Below, in pieces: positions 23,713 to 35,998 of a DNA stretch of 64,000 nt (positions are counted from its first letter, which is position 1; the number at the start of each line of letters is the position of its first letter). The notes below the pieces were generated by a model, which had not been told where the DNA came from, searched no databases, and saw only the letters and a list, made by a program, of their open reading frames with translations. The translations under genes and the position numbers were made by a program. This DNA is from Rhizopus arrhizus (taxonomy: Eukaryota; Mucoromycota; Mucoromycetes; Mucorales; Rhizopodaceae), in the NCBI GenBank assembly GCA_024220505.1, contig JAKZZE010000040.1, positions 1 to 64,000 on the forward strand. The letters are read 5' to 3'.

Positions 23713-26700
23713 TTATATTTCAAAATGGCCCCATTCATCCATGAGTGTTTCCACTTCGATCTGTTCGTGATCATTTCCTGTACTCGACGCATTAGAATGT
23801 GACCTACTTCTTGTTTGACCAATCGATAGAGTAGATTTCGATTGTGATAGGCTGGGTGGTTGTGCAAGCTTCTGTCCTTGTACAAACAAGTTTTCAAATA
23901 ATTCTCGACCAAGACTCTTTTGTCTATCCACTGTTGATGATTTTGTGAAATTAAAGCTCTTTTTAAAACCGTGGTCGAAAAGGATTTCAAGCGATTCATT
24001 TGTAAGGATGACCATTCGAAATGAGGGTAGCGAGATATCAATTACATCCGCAATGATAGCATTTTCAATTTGTTTGATACGTGTGTGTAGTGAAGCATCA
24101 TCATTGGTCATGGTTAGATCCGCAAGTCTATGCTTTAAATTTGATTCATCAGGTTGTGATCCCTTGGCGAGTTCAGATTGCTCACAGCTGTGGACAATTA
24201 AACTAGTCACAGCATCCCATGCAATACCATCATCCTTTAATATGCTCAATAACCAGTAAAACTCTTTACTGATATTCAGTATATCTTTACTCGTCAGAAT
24301 ACCATCCTTGTCTTCGTCATATAATTTAAAAAACCAGTCCATATGTGACATGATATCCTATATTCTTTTTAATCATCTCAATAAATTCCGACGCATGATT
24401 TTTCTTTTCTTTTCTTACCCCTTGAAGCATTTCACTCATCCCAATCACCATCTTTTGAAAATCAATCAATTCATCCTTGCCACCTGAAAACTTTTTATAA
24501 ATTCGATAAACAAATTTGGTACATAGATCTTTTGCAGTAATCGAATCCGCATTCTCATCTTTACTCTTGACCTTTGCCCAAGGTGTCATACTGGCTAGCA
24601 TGTTTTGAAAAGCTTCCTTGTTCATTTTCAAATCAGGTTTATCTCCTGTTTCTCTGCTGGCATAATAAAGTGCACCAAAATATTTATCATAAATAATCCC
24701 GATATCTTCTTTTGTAAACCCAGCTGTCTCTTTTAAATGACGAATAGCTGTACGTTTCGTAAAGGATTCGATACCTGCGCCCACCTTGAGTTGATTTTGT
24801 CTGCGAAGTTCTGCTATCATTTCATCTGTTACCAGAGAAAACTCTCTGTACTAAAGAAGGATAAGCATTTGTACAAAACCTCTAATTTGTTTTTCTTACA
24901 GCAAGTAACATCACTTCATTAAACTTCTATAGATTTGTAAGATACTTCCTTAATTATAAGAATAATTGTCTTACCGTTGTCTTTAAAGAATATCTTTTAT
25001 CACTGTTCTGATTATTACTAATACCTATAGATTGAAAGAACCCTTTCATGATATCCAAAAAGGCACCATCATCCCTTGCATGTAATAATGCCTCTCCATT
25101 CATTTTTAAAACAGCCAATCTAATAAACAAACGGCACTTAGACACCTTTTTCTACAAATAAAAAGTTTTTTTTTTTCTTACCCAATTTGAAATAAAATCC
25201 TTGGACCTTCCATAAACAAAATATCAAGAATACGAACAGCAAATTCTAATGGCATCGAATTGATATAAAGACTGAGGAACCAAGGCAGGCATGCTATAGA
25301 AAGGTCCACTTCTGTCTTTTTAAAATGATTCCATAAAACAGGCATTGTTTTCTCTACAAGCTTTTCAAAAACAATTTGATCGAGTAAAGCACCATACATG
25401 CTTGTACTATAATACCCAGGGCACATACTATCCACAAGCACATGTAGTAACCAAAATGCTTGCTCTTCTGTTGTATATCTAATAAAAAGATTATCATTAT
25501 TTCACACAATCCAAAGACTTTTACAGTATTTACATTAAAAGAGCAGAAGCAACAATGTTCATCGCTTGACAGTAACCTAACTCTGGATTTTTCCATGCGT
25601 AAGCAGTTAATACCCTTCGAAGACGATCAATGCCCTCTGAAGATTGATACCCTGCATATTCCGGTAAAGATCGATTCAAGTCCTTCTCAATTTCTTCTGT
25701 CGAAGTTGATTTTTGTCCTTGATACTTTTCTAATACCTCTTCATAAAGACCTTGATTTGTAAACCTCAAATACATTGCCCCTGAAGCGGCTTCCCAAATC
25801 TCCCCTCGAAGTCTATTAGGAAGACCAACACGAATAAGCTTACCAAACGTGGATAGTTTGATCATTGTCAAATTTCTCCCATTTTCTGTTCCAAAGAGAA
25901 AGAAAAAATGAGTATGTTTTGTTCCAAACCCTCTTTTTTTTTCTTCCTGCTTTACCTTGGAAATAAAGCTTCCATAATCGAATTTTGCTTTTATCTTTTG
26001 ATTTCTTAGTATCTTCTGGGTAACCAAATTTTAGACCGAGGCCGCCGGCAGGTGCCTGTACATCTGTTTGGCAAAGATATTCTGATTCACAAGTGGCAAT
26101 GAATGGCTTTACTTTTTTAAATGTTGGGACTTGCTTTACTAAAAGGCTTTTAAGAGATTCACAAAACTGTTCACAGTCGTTTTTTTCTGCCTAATAACTC
26201 ATGTTTAAAAAAACATTTGATTTTTTATCTCAAACCTACATGTAGTGTAAAGGTATGTTCTATTTTGTGTAAAGTAACAATAGCTACGCCAGAGGTATAC
26301 GCACCAGAATGTATCTTTTCCACACGTTTGACACAATACAGCGGGAACACTGCTTTACACAGTGGTAAATGCTGCTGAGGTGCAGATAGTTTTTCTTGTG
26401 ATTCAAAGGTGATAAATGTCTGAGACAGATAGACTCGTCCAAGCATATTAACATGACCAGGGGGCACCTGAGTCAAGAAAATAGGTTCACGCTCTGATGA
26501 AGCCAGTTTGGAATAGGTTGCGTCAAGACTGGTAATCAAACTTTCATTCTCTGGTAACCTGAATTGTATACAGTAGGCTTGGTTTCTTTTTTGAGCTGCT
26601 AAATCTTGCTTTAAAGGGTTTGTAAGTTGATTGGATCGTCCCAAGGACGATACTGTTGTATTCGATAAGTCTCGAGCAAGCTTAGACTCGGCTGCTAAAA

Positions 26701-27753
26701 ACTCTGCGTCTGTGGATGCACCAGGATCATTCATTCTCGAACTCTTTAACCATCTTTGCATGGCTTTGCCAGTCAGTTCAATAAGTAAATCATAGACTTC
26801 ATCTCTTTTAAACATATTGGAAAAATAATACTAAAATTGTAAACAATTACATTCTGTCCTCTTTTTCGCGCTTTTTCTCTTTACCTCTTCTTTATCTTTT
26901 GTTGTGATTCTTAAGCTATCATCGAAAATTCCCTTTGACCTCTCTTTCTTGAGTTCCTGTACATCCTTCAATTCTATTAATGTTTTTGATTCTAAACCAA
27001 GTAGGAATGAATGAAATCCAATATAATTTTCACTAATATACAGCCATCCCTGTCTTGCTCGATGTAAACATGAGTAATCTAAAAGGGCAGTGAGCCATCT
27101 TTTTTACACAGGAATCTATCAGCCCTATTTACAATTTACAAACCGTTCAGAAGGTGGGATATCAAATATTTGTCTAAATGTTCTTGATGCATTTCTAATG
27201 TTTTCATCCGTTGAGAGTTCATCGGTGCCTGAGTCTAATGAAATCTGTCAATTTCTTGTGGTACACTTTTTAAAAAAAAATTATCTATTTACCAATGGCA
27301 GTGACAATCATGTCAATTTTATCAGCTACCCAATATTCCTTGTCAACAGGATGTTCTATTGTCTCCAATTCTGGTATCATATTTTTTTCAATCCAGATCC
27401 ATGCTGAGCGAATAGCTTGTTCTGTTTCTGCAACAGCTATCTGTAAACATACTGTATTCACTTCTCTTTGAAACAGGATTCGGTAAGGTGGCTGTTTGGT
27501 ATCAAATCTATACCCTTTTTTGTTTAGACAAGTTATGTCCAAATATAAATATATAAAAAGCTTACACATTTGCAATAGTACTCATAAGGTTTCTAAATAT
27601 AGGATTTCCTGGTGTTGAGGTTTTTTGAAGTAAAAAGTTGTCCTTTTGTAAAACCGTCGTCCAGAAAGGTGTCACTACTGTGTCTACAGGTGTTGGTAAT
27701 ATGAATACCTTTAACCAAAGATGGGGGTTACTACTGCGATTTAATAGTCCCAT
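23713..27753 (-). CDS. GRAM-TBC-EF-hand Rab GTPase-activating protein (TBC1D8/9, Gyp2-like)
   Basis: Twelve exons can be chained with preserved frame: 27753-27566, 27507-27293, 27234-27133, 27078-26885, 26830-26240, 26190-25956, 25885-25534, 25478-25182, 25119-24975, 24926-24900, 24850-24419 and 24357-23713, giving about 1140 residues. Exon 10 is only 27 bases (KFNEVMLLA). Two GRAM domains come first ([38 protein letters not shown]). The TBC domain begins at [20 protein letters not shown] and keeps the catalytic Arg in [11 protein letters not shown] and the Gln in LGYCQAMN, so GAP activity is expected. An EF-hand, [12 protein letters not shown], lies near the start of exon 12. The order matches TBC1D8/9 and yeast Gyp2/Mdr1. 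It should switch off Rab GTPases in membrane traffic. Confidence 0.93.
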
Positions 27754-28593
27754 TTAGCTTACATTGTGAGGTATACTGCTGAACTCTGTCATTTGCCAAC
27801 TCGAGTTTTTTTTAGAAAAAAAAAATACTGAAAATGAAAAATCACTTGCCTTATTTTCTTATGTCCATATGACAGTCCAATTGTCTGTGTGTAAGCGTAT
27901 GTTTCCAAGAAAAAGGGCAGGTACAAAAATAGAACATTCTTTTGTTACCAAGGAGTTTTTCATGTATTAAAAGTGTAAATATCTATTTTACCCGGTTTCT
28001 TTTAGGAAACTAAGAAAACCAAGCAAATGATACGCAGTATATCAATGGTCTCTTGGAGCACACCTTCATTAATACCACCATAGAATTATGTGGTAGGACA
28101 AATTTCAAATTCAGCAATATCCTTTAGGGTTCCCCTTTTTAACTTGCTTCATTTTAAACATTTTTTCTTAAACAATGCTAAAGTATTACGTTGAAATTTT
28201 CTAATAAAAGTAATATATTAGTCATTGAGGGTTCAATTAATTATATAAAGAAATTTGCCTTAAGTTATTAATCTAAAAGATCTGTCTTAGAGACACACAG
28301 CGTTTGTAAAAAGTACACCTTTTGAAGAAAGGATTGTTACAGTCCATTGATTACCATTGTTAGCACTATATAGACTCTTTTATGTGGCAAGTTTTTAGCT
28401 TTCAAGGATAAAGCATTGACAACAGCCCTGATTCAAGTAAATACTTCATCTTTATAAATTAAAAAATGCAGTAAGACTCAGCCAATGAGATTAATTTCTA
28501 TCTACTTACTGTCAGTTTCCCAAAATGTTAATTATGCTTGAGTTGTTCATTTTTTATCCTTTTCTTTCCCTTTTTTTTTTAACAAGGAACAAA
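27754..28593. other. Intergenic, divergent promoter between RabGAP and EDE1
   Basis: AT-rich sequence without a supported gene. A pyrimidine-rich leader precedes the EDE1 start at about 28550-28590. Confidence 0.6.
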
Positions 28594-31573
28594 ATGTCTT
28601 GGGATTCGCTTTTAACATCACAGGAAACAAGACTCTTTTCTCACCTATTTCAATTTGTTAGCAAGACACAAGATGGCATTGTCACAGGCCCTGAAGCCGT
28701 TCAGTTCTTTGCTACTTCAGGCGTTCCTAACGAAATACTTTCAGAAGTAAATGAGAAAAGAAAAAAAAAACAGTTAAGGAGAAGAAGAAACTAAAAAAGA
28801 AAATATAGATTTGGGAGGCTGCTGATAGAGATAAAGTGGGTTATTTAACACCAGAAACGTTTGCTATCGCATTAAAGCTTATTGCCTGCGCTCAACATGG
28901 AAAAGAAGCTATAGATCCAATTTTGGCAACAAGTAAGTTATTTTAGCATGCCATAGAGATGTTTTACTAAAATAAATTAGCCGTACCTTTGCCTCAGTTT
29001 GATGGTGTGGTTGCACCTAGTCCAATGATTACAAACAACAGTCTTTATGATGTACCTATTACACCAGCAGATCGTGAAAAATACGGTAGTATCTTTAGAG
29101 TACACCAGCCAATCAATGGTATTATGGATGCTGAGACAGCTAGAAGTGTATTTTTAAAGTCAAAACTACCTATGGATACTTTAGGTCAAATATGGTAAAT
29201 GAAAACATGAAATCGTTATATCATTTTCTTTAATCTCTCTCCTCTTCATCCTCCTTCTCCTCATCCCCTAGGAATTTAGCAGATACCCGACGATCTGGCA
29301 CTTTAAATCAAACAGAATTTACCATTGCTATGCATTATATAGCCAAATTGATGGATGGAACCTTGAAGAATTTGCCTGATAAGCTACCACCTGCTGTCTT
29401 TCAGTCTGCTGCTGCTGCTGAAGCCCCATCACCTCTTATGCGTAACTCGATTGTCACTACACCATCGCTTGCGAATCAAACAAGTATCATGACTCCACCT
29501 CAGAGAGCGAGAACGATTGGTTCATTGGGTAATTTAGCATTTGGTTCCTCCGGCACTCAAGATTGGGATGTGACAGCACAAGAAAAGCAGCAATTCAATG
29601 CCTATTTTGAAAAGATTGACTCAGGACGTTTAGGTCATATTCAGGGTAAAGAAGCTGTAGAGTTCTTCAAGAACTCTAGACTCCCTGAATCTGAACTGGC
29701 ACACATTTGGGATTTATCCGATATTCAGCAACGCGGTAGCTTATCTCGAGATGAATTTGCTGTGGCTATGCATTTAATTCATAAAAGACTGCGTGGAGAA
29801 AGTCTACCCCAGACATTACCCAAGACATTGGTGCCACCTAGCCAAAGACAGCCAATCAATGTCTTTGCGTCACCTACCTTTGCTTCGCCTATCATTGCTT
29901 CACCCGCTCCTGCATTCTCGGCACCACCTGTTGATAATCAGAATGATCTGTTGGGTGATTTTGGAAATGATCAGGTCTCGACCGAAACAAATCAGGTCAA
30001 CCTTTTACAAAACCAGATATCTTCCCTCACATCTCAAACAGCAAGCATAAAGGATCAAAAAGTATCTGCTGAAAACACATTAAATCAATTGGCTCAGCAA
30101 AAGAAACAACTTGAGGCACAAATAGCAAATGTGAAAATAGCCTATGAAACAGCCATAAAAGATTTGAATGAACTTCAGGAACAGGTACGACGCGAAGAAG
30201 CTGAATGGAACAGTATTCGTGCTGAATACAATGCTGCTCAACAAGGACTCACTGCCGTTCAGAACGAAGTAACTCAAGTCAGCCAGGTGTTAGAAAATGG
30301 GCGTGCAGAAACAGAAAGTCTCAAACGACGTATAGTTGAAATTCAAGAGGAGACACGAAAAACAAATATTGAATTAGATCGATTGAGTGCGCAGTCAAAG
30401 CAGCAAAACATGATGCTGGATATCAATAGAAGACAAGTAACAGCAGCTGAACAAGATAGATCATTGGCAGAACGTAATTTGGAAGACTATAAAATCGCTG
30501 CTGGACTGAGTACAACGGATCAAGACGATAAGGAAGAAAAGAATGAAGAAAAGAAGGCTGAACCGTTCCTTGCCTCTCAATCCACTCCCTCTGTAATGAA
30601 CACACCAGCCCTTGACACCCTTTTTGCAAGTCCATCTATATCTGTATCTGATAAGCCTGGAATCTCTCCATTTGACCAATTTACACAAGAGGTAACAGAT
30701 AATAACACTTTGGAATTTCCTGAAAGTACTGTCATTACGGATGGTCAAAGTGATTTTGATACTATTTTCGGTGCAATGAGCATTAGCCCATCCGCTGCTG
30801 TAGACTCAACTATGAATGCATTTGATCCTATCCAATGGCCCACAAGCCCCACCTCTGCTACTGCAAAAACTTCTCGGGGGGCCCCTCCTCCTCCTCCTCC
30901 TCAAAGTAGGCACCAGCATAAAGTGTCCATCAGCTCCATGGAATCCTCTACAGCCGAAACAAAGAAACAACGTGCCCCTCCTCCCCCTCCTCCTGTCGCA
31001 GCCTCTTCTGTTAAGGATCAAAAAGAAGACGAAGATGATTTTGAAGCCGCATTTTCTGATAAGCAATTACCTGAAGCGACCATTGTTGCAAAGGACGACG
31101 ATTTTGCAGATTTTGACGATGCGTTTAGTTCTTTTGACGTCAATAAGCAAGACAAGAATGTAAATGCTGCAAATGACACAAATGACGAATGGGCATCTGC
31201 TTTTGAACCTTTCAATGCATCCAATCAAAATCAACAGGAACAGATAGAAACATCAAAACCGAAAGATGATTGGGATTCTATTTTTGGTGTCACAAAAACT
31301 CCAATAGATAAACTGGCAGCTACACCTCAACCGTCTGGGTTTGATGATTCTTTCTCAAGCTTTGCTGACGATTTCGGGAAACAAAAGATGCCAGCCACGA
31401 GTTCATCACCATCAACCAAAGCGACTGTAAGTGGATCTGTAGGCATTGTAGGAGATAAAATACAGGATTTGGTGAAGATGGGATTTGGTGAAAAAGAAGC
31501 CAAGGATGCATTAAATAGATACGATCAAGATCTGGAAAAGGCCAGTAACTTTTTGCTAGATCAAGCCAAATAA
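28594..31573 (+). CDS. EDE1: Endocytic scaffold Ede1/Eps15 (three EH domains, coiled coil, UBA)
   Basis: Four exons (28594-28746, 28809-28932, 28981-29194, 29272-31573) encode 930 residues. EH domain 1 starts in exon 1 (LFSHLFQFVSKTQDGIVTGP), EH2 spans exons 3-4 (YGSIFRVHQPINGIMDAETA; LGQIW-NLADTR) and EH3 follows (FNAYFEKIDSGRLGHIQGKE; HIWDLSDIQQRGSLSRDEFA). A coiled coil covers about residues 400-560, followed by a disordered region with two proline clusters (APPPPPP) and acidic DDFADFDDAF-type motifs. A UBA domain closes the protein (IQDLVKMGFGEKEAKDALNR). Ede1 is an early clathrin-endocytosis scaffold that binds NPF motifs and ubiquitin at the plasma membrane. EH1 is split by two short introns. 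Confidence 0.94.
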
Positions 31574-31926
31574 GATGAGAAACTAAAGAAGAGAATCAAT
31601 GAAACAATTCATGCTTGTTTGCATAAAATTTTTTAAAAAATATATTATTTTTGTAATAAAAAGCTTTGACATTTATTTAAACAGAGCAAAAATCTTGTGG
31701 AATGTGTCCATAAAACCAAATAGTAAAATGTTTCCTTTTTTATTTTTTATTTTTTATTTCATTACTCCTGACAAACCAAACCTTATTTATTGGGAACACT
31801 GTCATAATACTATCGGAGTAATATCGTTGCATAATTTTTTAAATGACGTAAAATTAAGCCATGTTATTTTGTCACTTATAAATTAGCACGTTATTTTTGT
31901 CTGCTTTACGTTTTATCTTTATAAAA
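31574..31926. other. Short intergenic region between EDE1 and HSP31
   Basis: About 350 bases, AT-rich, probably holding the EDE1 terminator and the HSP31 promoter. No separate feature was recognised. Confidence 0.6.
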
Positions 31927-32649
31927 ATGTCTGTGCCTCGTAAAGTTTTACTTGCTATTAGTAGTTATAACGAAGTTTTTTATGAAGATGGGAAAAGAAC
32001 TGGACTCTTTTATACAGAAGCTCTTCATCCTTATCAAGCATTTGTCCAAGCAGGATTCGAAGTGGACCTTGCATCTGAAACTGGTACATATGGCCTGGAT
32101 GAACACTCGACTAGCAAAGATTTTCTTACAGATGAAGATGAAAGAATTTATAATGACCCCAATCATCCCTTTAATGTGCTCTTGAATAAGCATCTCTACA
32201 AAGCTTCAAATCTTGATCCAAAGCAATATGGCCTTTTCTTTGCCTCTGCTGGACACGCAACTTTATATGACTATCCTCACGCTCGTGGCCTTCAAAGTAT
32301 CGCTGAAGACATTTACGAAAGAGGCGGTGTTGTCTCAGCCGTATGCCATGGACCTGCTATTTTACCTGGTATCAAAGATAAAAAGACTGGCAAGTCTATC
32401 ATTGACGGTAAAACAGTTACCGGATTCACAAGCCTTGGGGAGGAACAGATGAATTTGATGCAAAAGATCAAAAATGACAAAGTGCCGACAATTGAGGAAG
32501 GAGCTGCTGATGCTGGTGCCACCTATGTTTCTCCTCCAACCCCATTTGCTGACTTTCATAAAATTGATGGACGTGTAGTTACGGGCGCAAACCCTGCTTC
32601 TGCTCATTCCACTGCAGATGCGGCTATTAAGGTATTTGATGGAAAATAA
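31927..32649 (+). CDS. HSP31: DJ-1/PfpI family, Hsp31-type glyoxalase III
   Basis: A single-exon frame of 240 residues starting at MSVPRKVLLAISSYNE. The upstream in-frame ATG at 31897 is not preferred because the family begins close to this motif. The catalytic Cys140-His141 is in SAVCHGPAI, with Glu31 in FYTEALHPYQAF; the large insertion DHPFN-type segment and HATLYDYPHA match Hsp31. The ending RVVTGANPASAHSTADAAIK is typical. These proteins convert methylglyoxal to D-lactate without glutathione and protect against carbonyl and oxidative stress. Confidence 0.92.
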   Translation: MSVPRKVLLAISSYNEVFYEDGKRTGLFYTEALHPYQAFVQAGFEVDLASETGTYGLDEHSTSKDFLTDEDERIYNDPNHPFNVLLNKHLYKASNLDPKQYGLFFASAGHATLYDYPHARGLQSIAEDIYERGGVVSAVCHGPAILPGIKDKKTGKSIIDGKTVTGFTSLGEEQMNLMQKIKNDKVPTIEEGAADAGATYVSPPTPFADFHKIDGRVVTGANPASAHSTADAAIKVFDGK

Positions 32650-33982
32650 ACCAATTGTTTGTAATATCATTCTTTGAAGCAAAATAAAATAAATTACGGT
32701 ATATTTACCTGGCATATATGTCATCTGATGTTTGGGAATGTTTGTTGTAACCATTTTTGTTCTTAATTGTAACATTGTCAAAACATGAACTAATTTACCC
32801 CACAAATAAGATCATAAATAACTATCGCTTTGAAGACTAAGTGTATCGTACTAATCTAGATAAATGGAACATTTTAATACAGTAATGGCTTTTTCTATTG
32901 AAAAATAGGTTTGAAAACGAGCATTCGACTTTCTGTTTATACAAGATTTACTCATCATTAATCTGTACTTATTTCCCCGGATTTATTTTTGTAATTCACA
33001 TGTCGCTTCTTTAGCCCTAAATATAACAAACAAACATATTTTGTTGGCTATATTAATGCAAATAAAATGATATTTATATGTGGAATGTTCTTAATTTTGG
33101 GTCTCCTTATTATCTCTCACAAGAATTGAATTTGATGACTAAGGAGAGAAAAAACTAAAAGAAGTTTTGTTGCCTTTAGCCACAAATACACTGAAGTAAT
33201 GTAAGCTATTAGAATTACCTAAAAAGAAAAAAAGGGAAATTCAAAATGCTGTTTATTTGGGCTTTTTCTATGCTGATGCTATACTTGACTTGACGTTTTT
33301 GTATTAAAGACTAAGTATCTAAAACAATAGGCTTCACACTTCCCTTTTTTTTATTTGATTTATTAACTTTTTTTTGTCTTTTATCGAATGATTTTAATCA
33401 CTTCAGGAGTAAATGTAACCTCTGTAAAAAATAAAAAAAAAAGAACCCGCTCCTTGCAAAAAGATTATACTTTAACTTTAAATTACAGAAGAATGTCTTA
33501 GCCATTTCCAAATATGGCACCTGCCTATTGAAATGAATTGTTTTGTAATTATACACAGGCTCCTTTTAACTTATTCTCAAACCACGCGTCCTTTATACTA
33601 ATTTTTACTTTAAGAATATTAATGAATTAAAGGATTATGAGATACCCTATTTTCTCGATCATACAACGTTTTTTCTCTCTTCCGGATCATGAAATTGATT
33701 ATTGCATACTTTAAACTGACTTATTATTTATCTTTTATTCTTACTCCTTGAGATGCCAATTGCCAATATTTTATCCTACCTACTCCTTTTTTCCTACTCC
33801 AGATCTGCATACTTCTTTGCTTGTAAGGAAAGAGTACATATTAAGCGTCTACATTATTGAGCTTTTTTTTTTTGTTTTTTTTTTTTTTTTTTTTTTGTTT
33901 TTTTTCTTGATTCATAATTGTATTCTATTTTCCTGCTTTGTTTCATTAATAATAATACAGCCTACCTTTACTTACTCATCCA
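32650..33982. other. Intergenic before the RGS gene
   Basis: No gene is supported. Near the RGS start there is a long T-rich tract (33868-33903) on the coding strand, about 80 bases before the ATG. Confidence 0.55.
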
Positions 33983-35998
33983 ATGACGTCTTACCACCAT
34001 CCTTTAGCTTATACTTCTATGATAAATTTCACTATTGATGGACGTCCTAGTGTAGATGTATGTGACTAATGAAACATACAAAATATAAAACATAAATATT
34101 AATCATTTTTGTAGGATATACATGAGCTTTTTTCGACTATGATCTCACAGCTTACACTCACTACTCATAAGCATATGCTTCGAGCCTATACCAACACATT
34201 CACGTCTGAAGAAGCTATCAGGCAACTGGGCTCTTTGAAATTCTCAAAAATAAATGACAGCTGTAATTTTGCATCACGTATTACAACTACATTTAATATG
34301 AGAAAGGATATGGCTAAAGCTTTACTTCAACAATTCCTATGGACTCGTTTGATCGAGAACGCTTATGAGCCTCAGAACCGTTCCTATCGTGATAAAGGCA
34401 TTTGGAAGATTCGATCGAAAGGTCTGTGTGTACTACAAAGCTTCTGTTTAAGAACAAAAATGGATATATCTACTTTCAAGAAGCATGTAGATATCAATGC
34501 GATTCCTATGTACCTAATAAATTTAGAGAGAATGCAGTCTAATGACCGTATTAATCGCAATCGAAAATACATATCTTGCCTGTTTACAATCATGATTGCA
34601 AGCTTACCTCTACGTAGTAATAATCGTGAAAAACAAGTGGACTTACAGCATTATATTTACCCTAATCATGGAAAACCTGATATAGAGCCCATCACATTAG
34701 ATGCTTTAAAGGAACTTGGTATACATGGCGCTCTTGAAGTTTCAAGGACTTCCTCAATTTATTCAAGCGACTCTTCCTCAATTGACACCTATGCCAAACC
34801 ATCCAAACGTAACTTAACTATCACAGACTTTTTCCCCAATATTGAGATCTTGCCTAATGATTTACTGGTGGATACAGAATATGGAAATCGTGTATATTAT
34901 CAACAACAGCAATCTCTTATCAACAACTTGAGCCCATCCTACTCAAATAAATTCAAGATGCGCGCCATTTTCTCTTCTCAGTTATGCTGTAACTGGTTGG
35001 TTGAATATTGTACAATAGCATCAAACGATGAAGCTGAAACTGTAATGACTGAATTTCTAAAGCTCGGTTGGATAACCTTTTTTGACAAAAAGAATGAATA
35101 TTTACAAGAAGTCGAAGCGTCCAAGACAAATATTTTAAAGCTTACAAAGACAGGAATGGACGTTATTATCAACGTTTCTTTAAATCAGCATAATATGATG
35201 AAAGTGCTTGCGAAAACCAATGCTACCTGCTCTAGATCCTCATCCATTTCTTCGCCTTGCGACAACACGATAGGAACGCCATCCTCATCTGCTGTATCAT
35301 TCTTTGATGAAAAAGAAAGAGCCACGGATTCACTCATGCATGCTCCTCCCCTGACTACAAACATGAATGACTATTGTTCTACTTATACCCCTGACATAAC
35401 ATTGTCAGAGACAATCACACCCCCTTCAACTCCGATTGTTCCTACTAGTGAGCTCAAAGAAAGCAATTCATCTAAGCTCAAAGCTGTTTTAAAAGATCCT
35501 CATCTCAGATCCCTTTTCCGAAACTTTTTAAGCTCAAATTTTTGTCAAGAGAACTTGGACTTTTGGATTGATTATGACAACCTATGTCGGCGTTGTAACA
35601 GCCCCGCTTTTCTGCCCTCGGCAAATCAGAGGCTACTTTTAGAGGACGCCTATTTGCTGTGGGACTCTTATCTGAAGCCAGGAGCACTTTATGAATTGAA
35701 TATTGAACATAATTTAAGGGAAGAAATGGCAGAAGAAATCTCGCATACAGTAAATGTGATACATACAGCTGGACAAAGTAAACCGACTATTGTCGTATCG
35801 GCACATTCAGTATATCAAAGCTTGTTAATTATTCTTAAATGGTTCGACAAAGCAAATGATCATATTTGCAAATTAATGGCTACTGATTCAATACCAAAGT
35901 TTATAAAGACATCCAAATACAAAAGGGCAATTGCTAATTCTCAACTTCTCTCTGTCCCATTCGAATTAAATGATTTTCCACATCCCCCATCGAGATAA
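33983..35998 (+). CDS. DEP-DEP-RGS regulator of G-protein signalling (Sst2/FlbA type)
   Basis: Two exons, 33983-34057 and 34115-35998, joined by a 57-bp GT-AG intron, give 652 residues. An N-terminal DEP domain (about residues 35-140: YTNTFTSEEAIRQLGSLKF, DMAKALLQQFLWTRLIENAY) is followed by a second (about 280-380: FSSQLCCNWLVEYCTIASND). A Ser/Thr/Pro-rich linker leads to the RGS domain (about 475-630: FRNFLSSNFCQENLDFWIDY, EDAYLLWDSYLKPGALYELN). This is the Sst2/FlbA arrangement; the protein speeds GTP hydrolysis by a G-alpha subunit at the plasma membrane and dampens pheromone or growth signalling. Confidence 0.92.
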
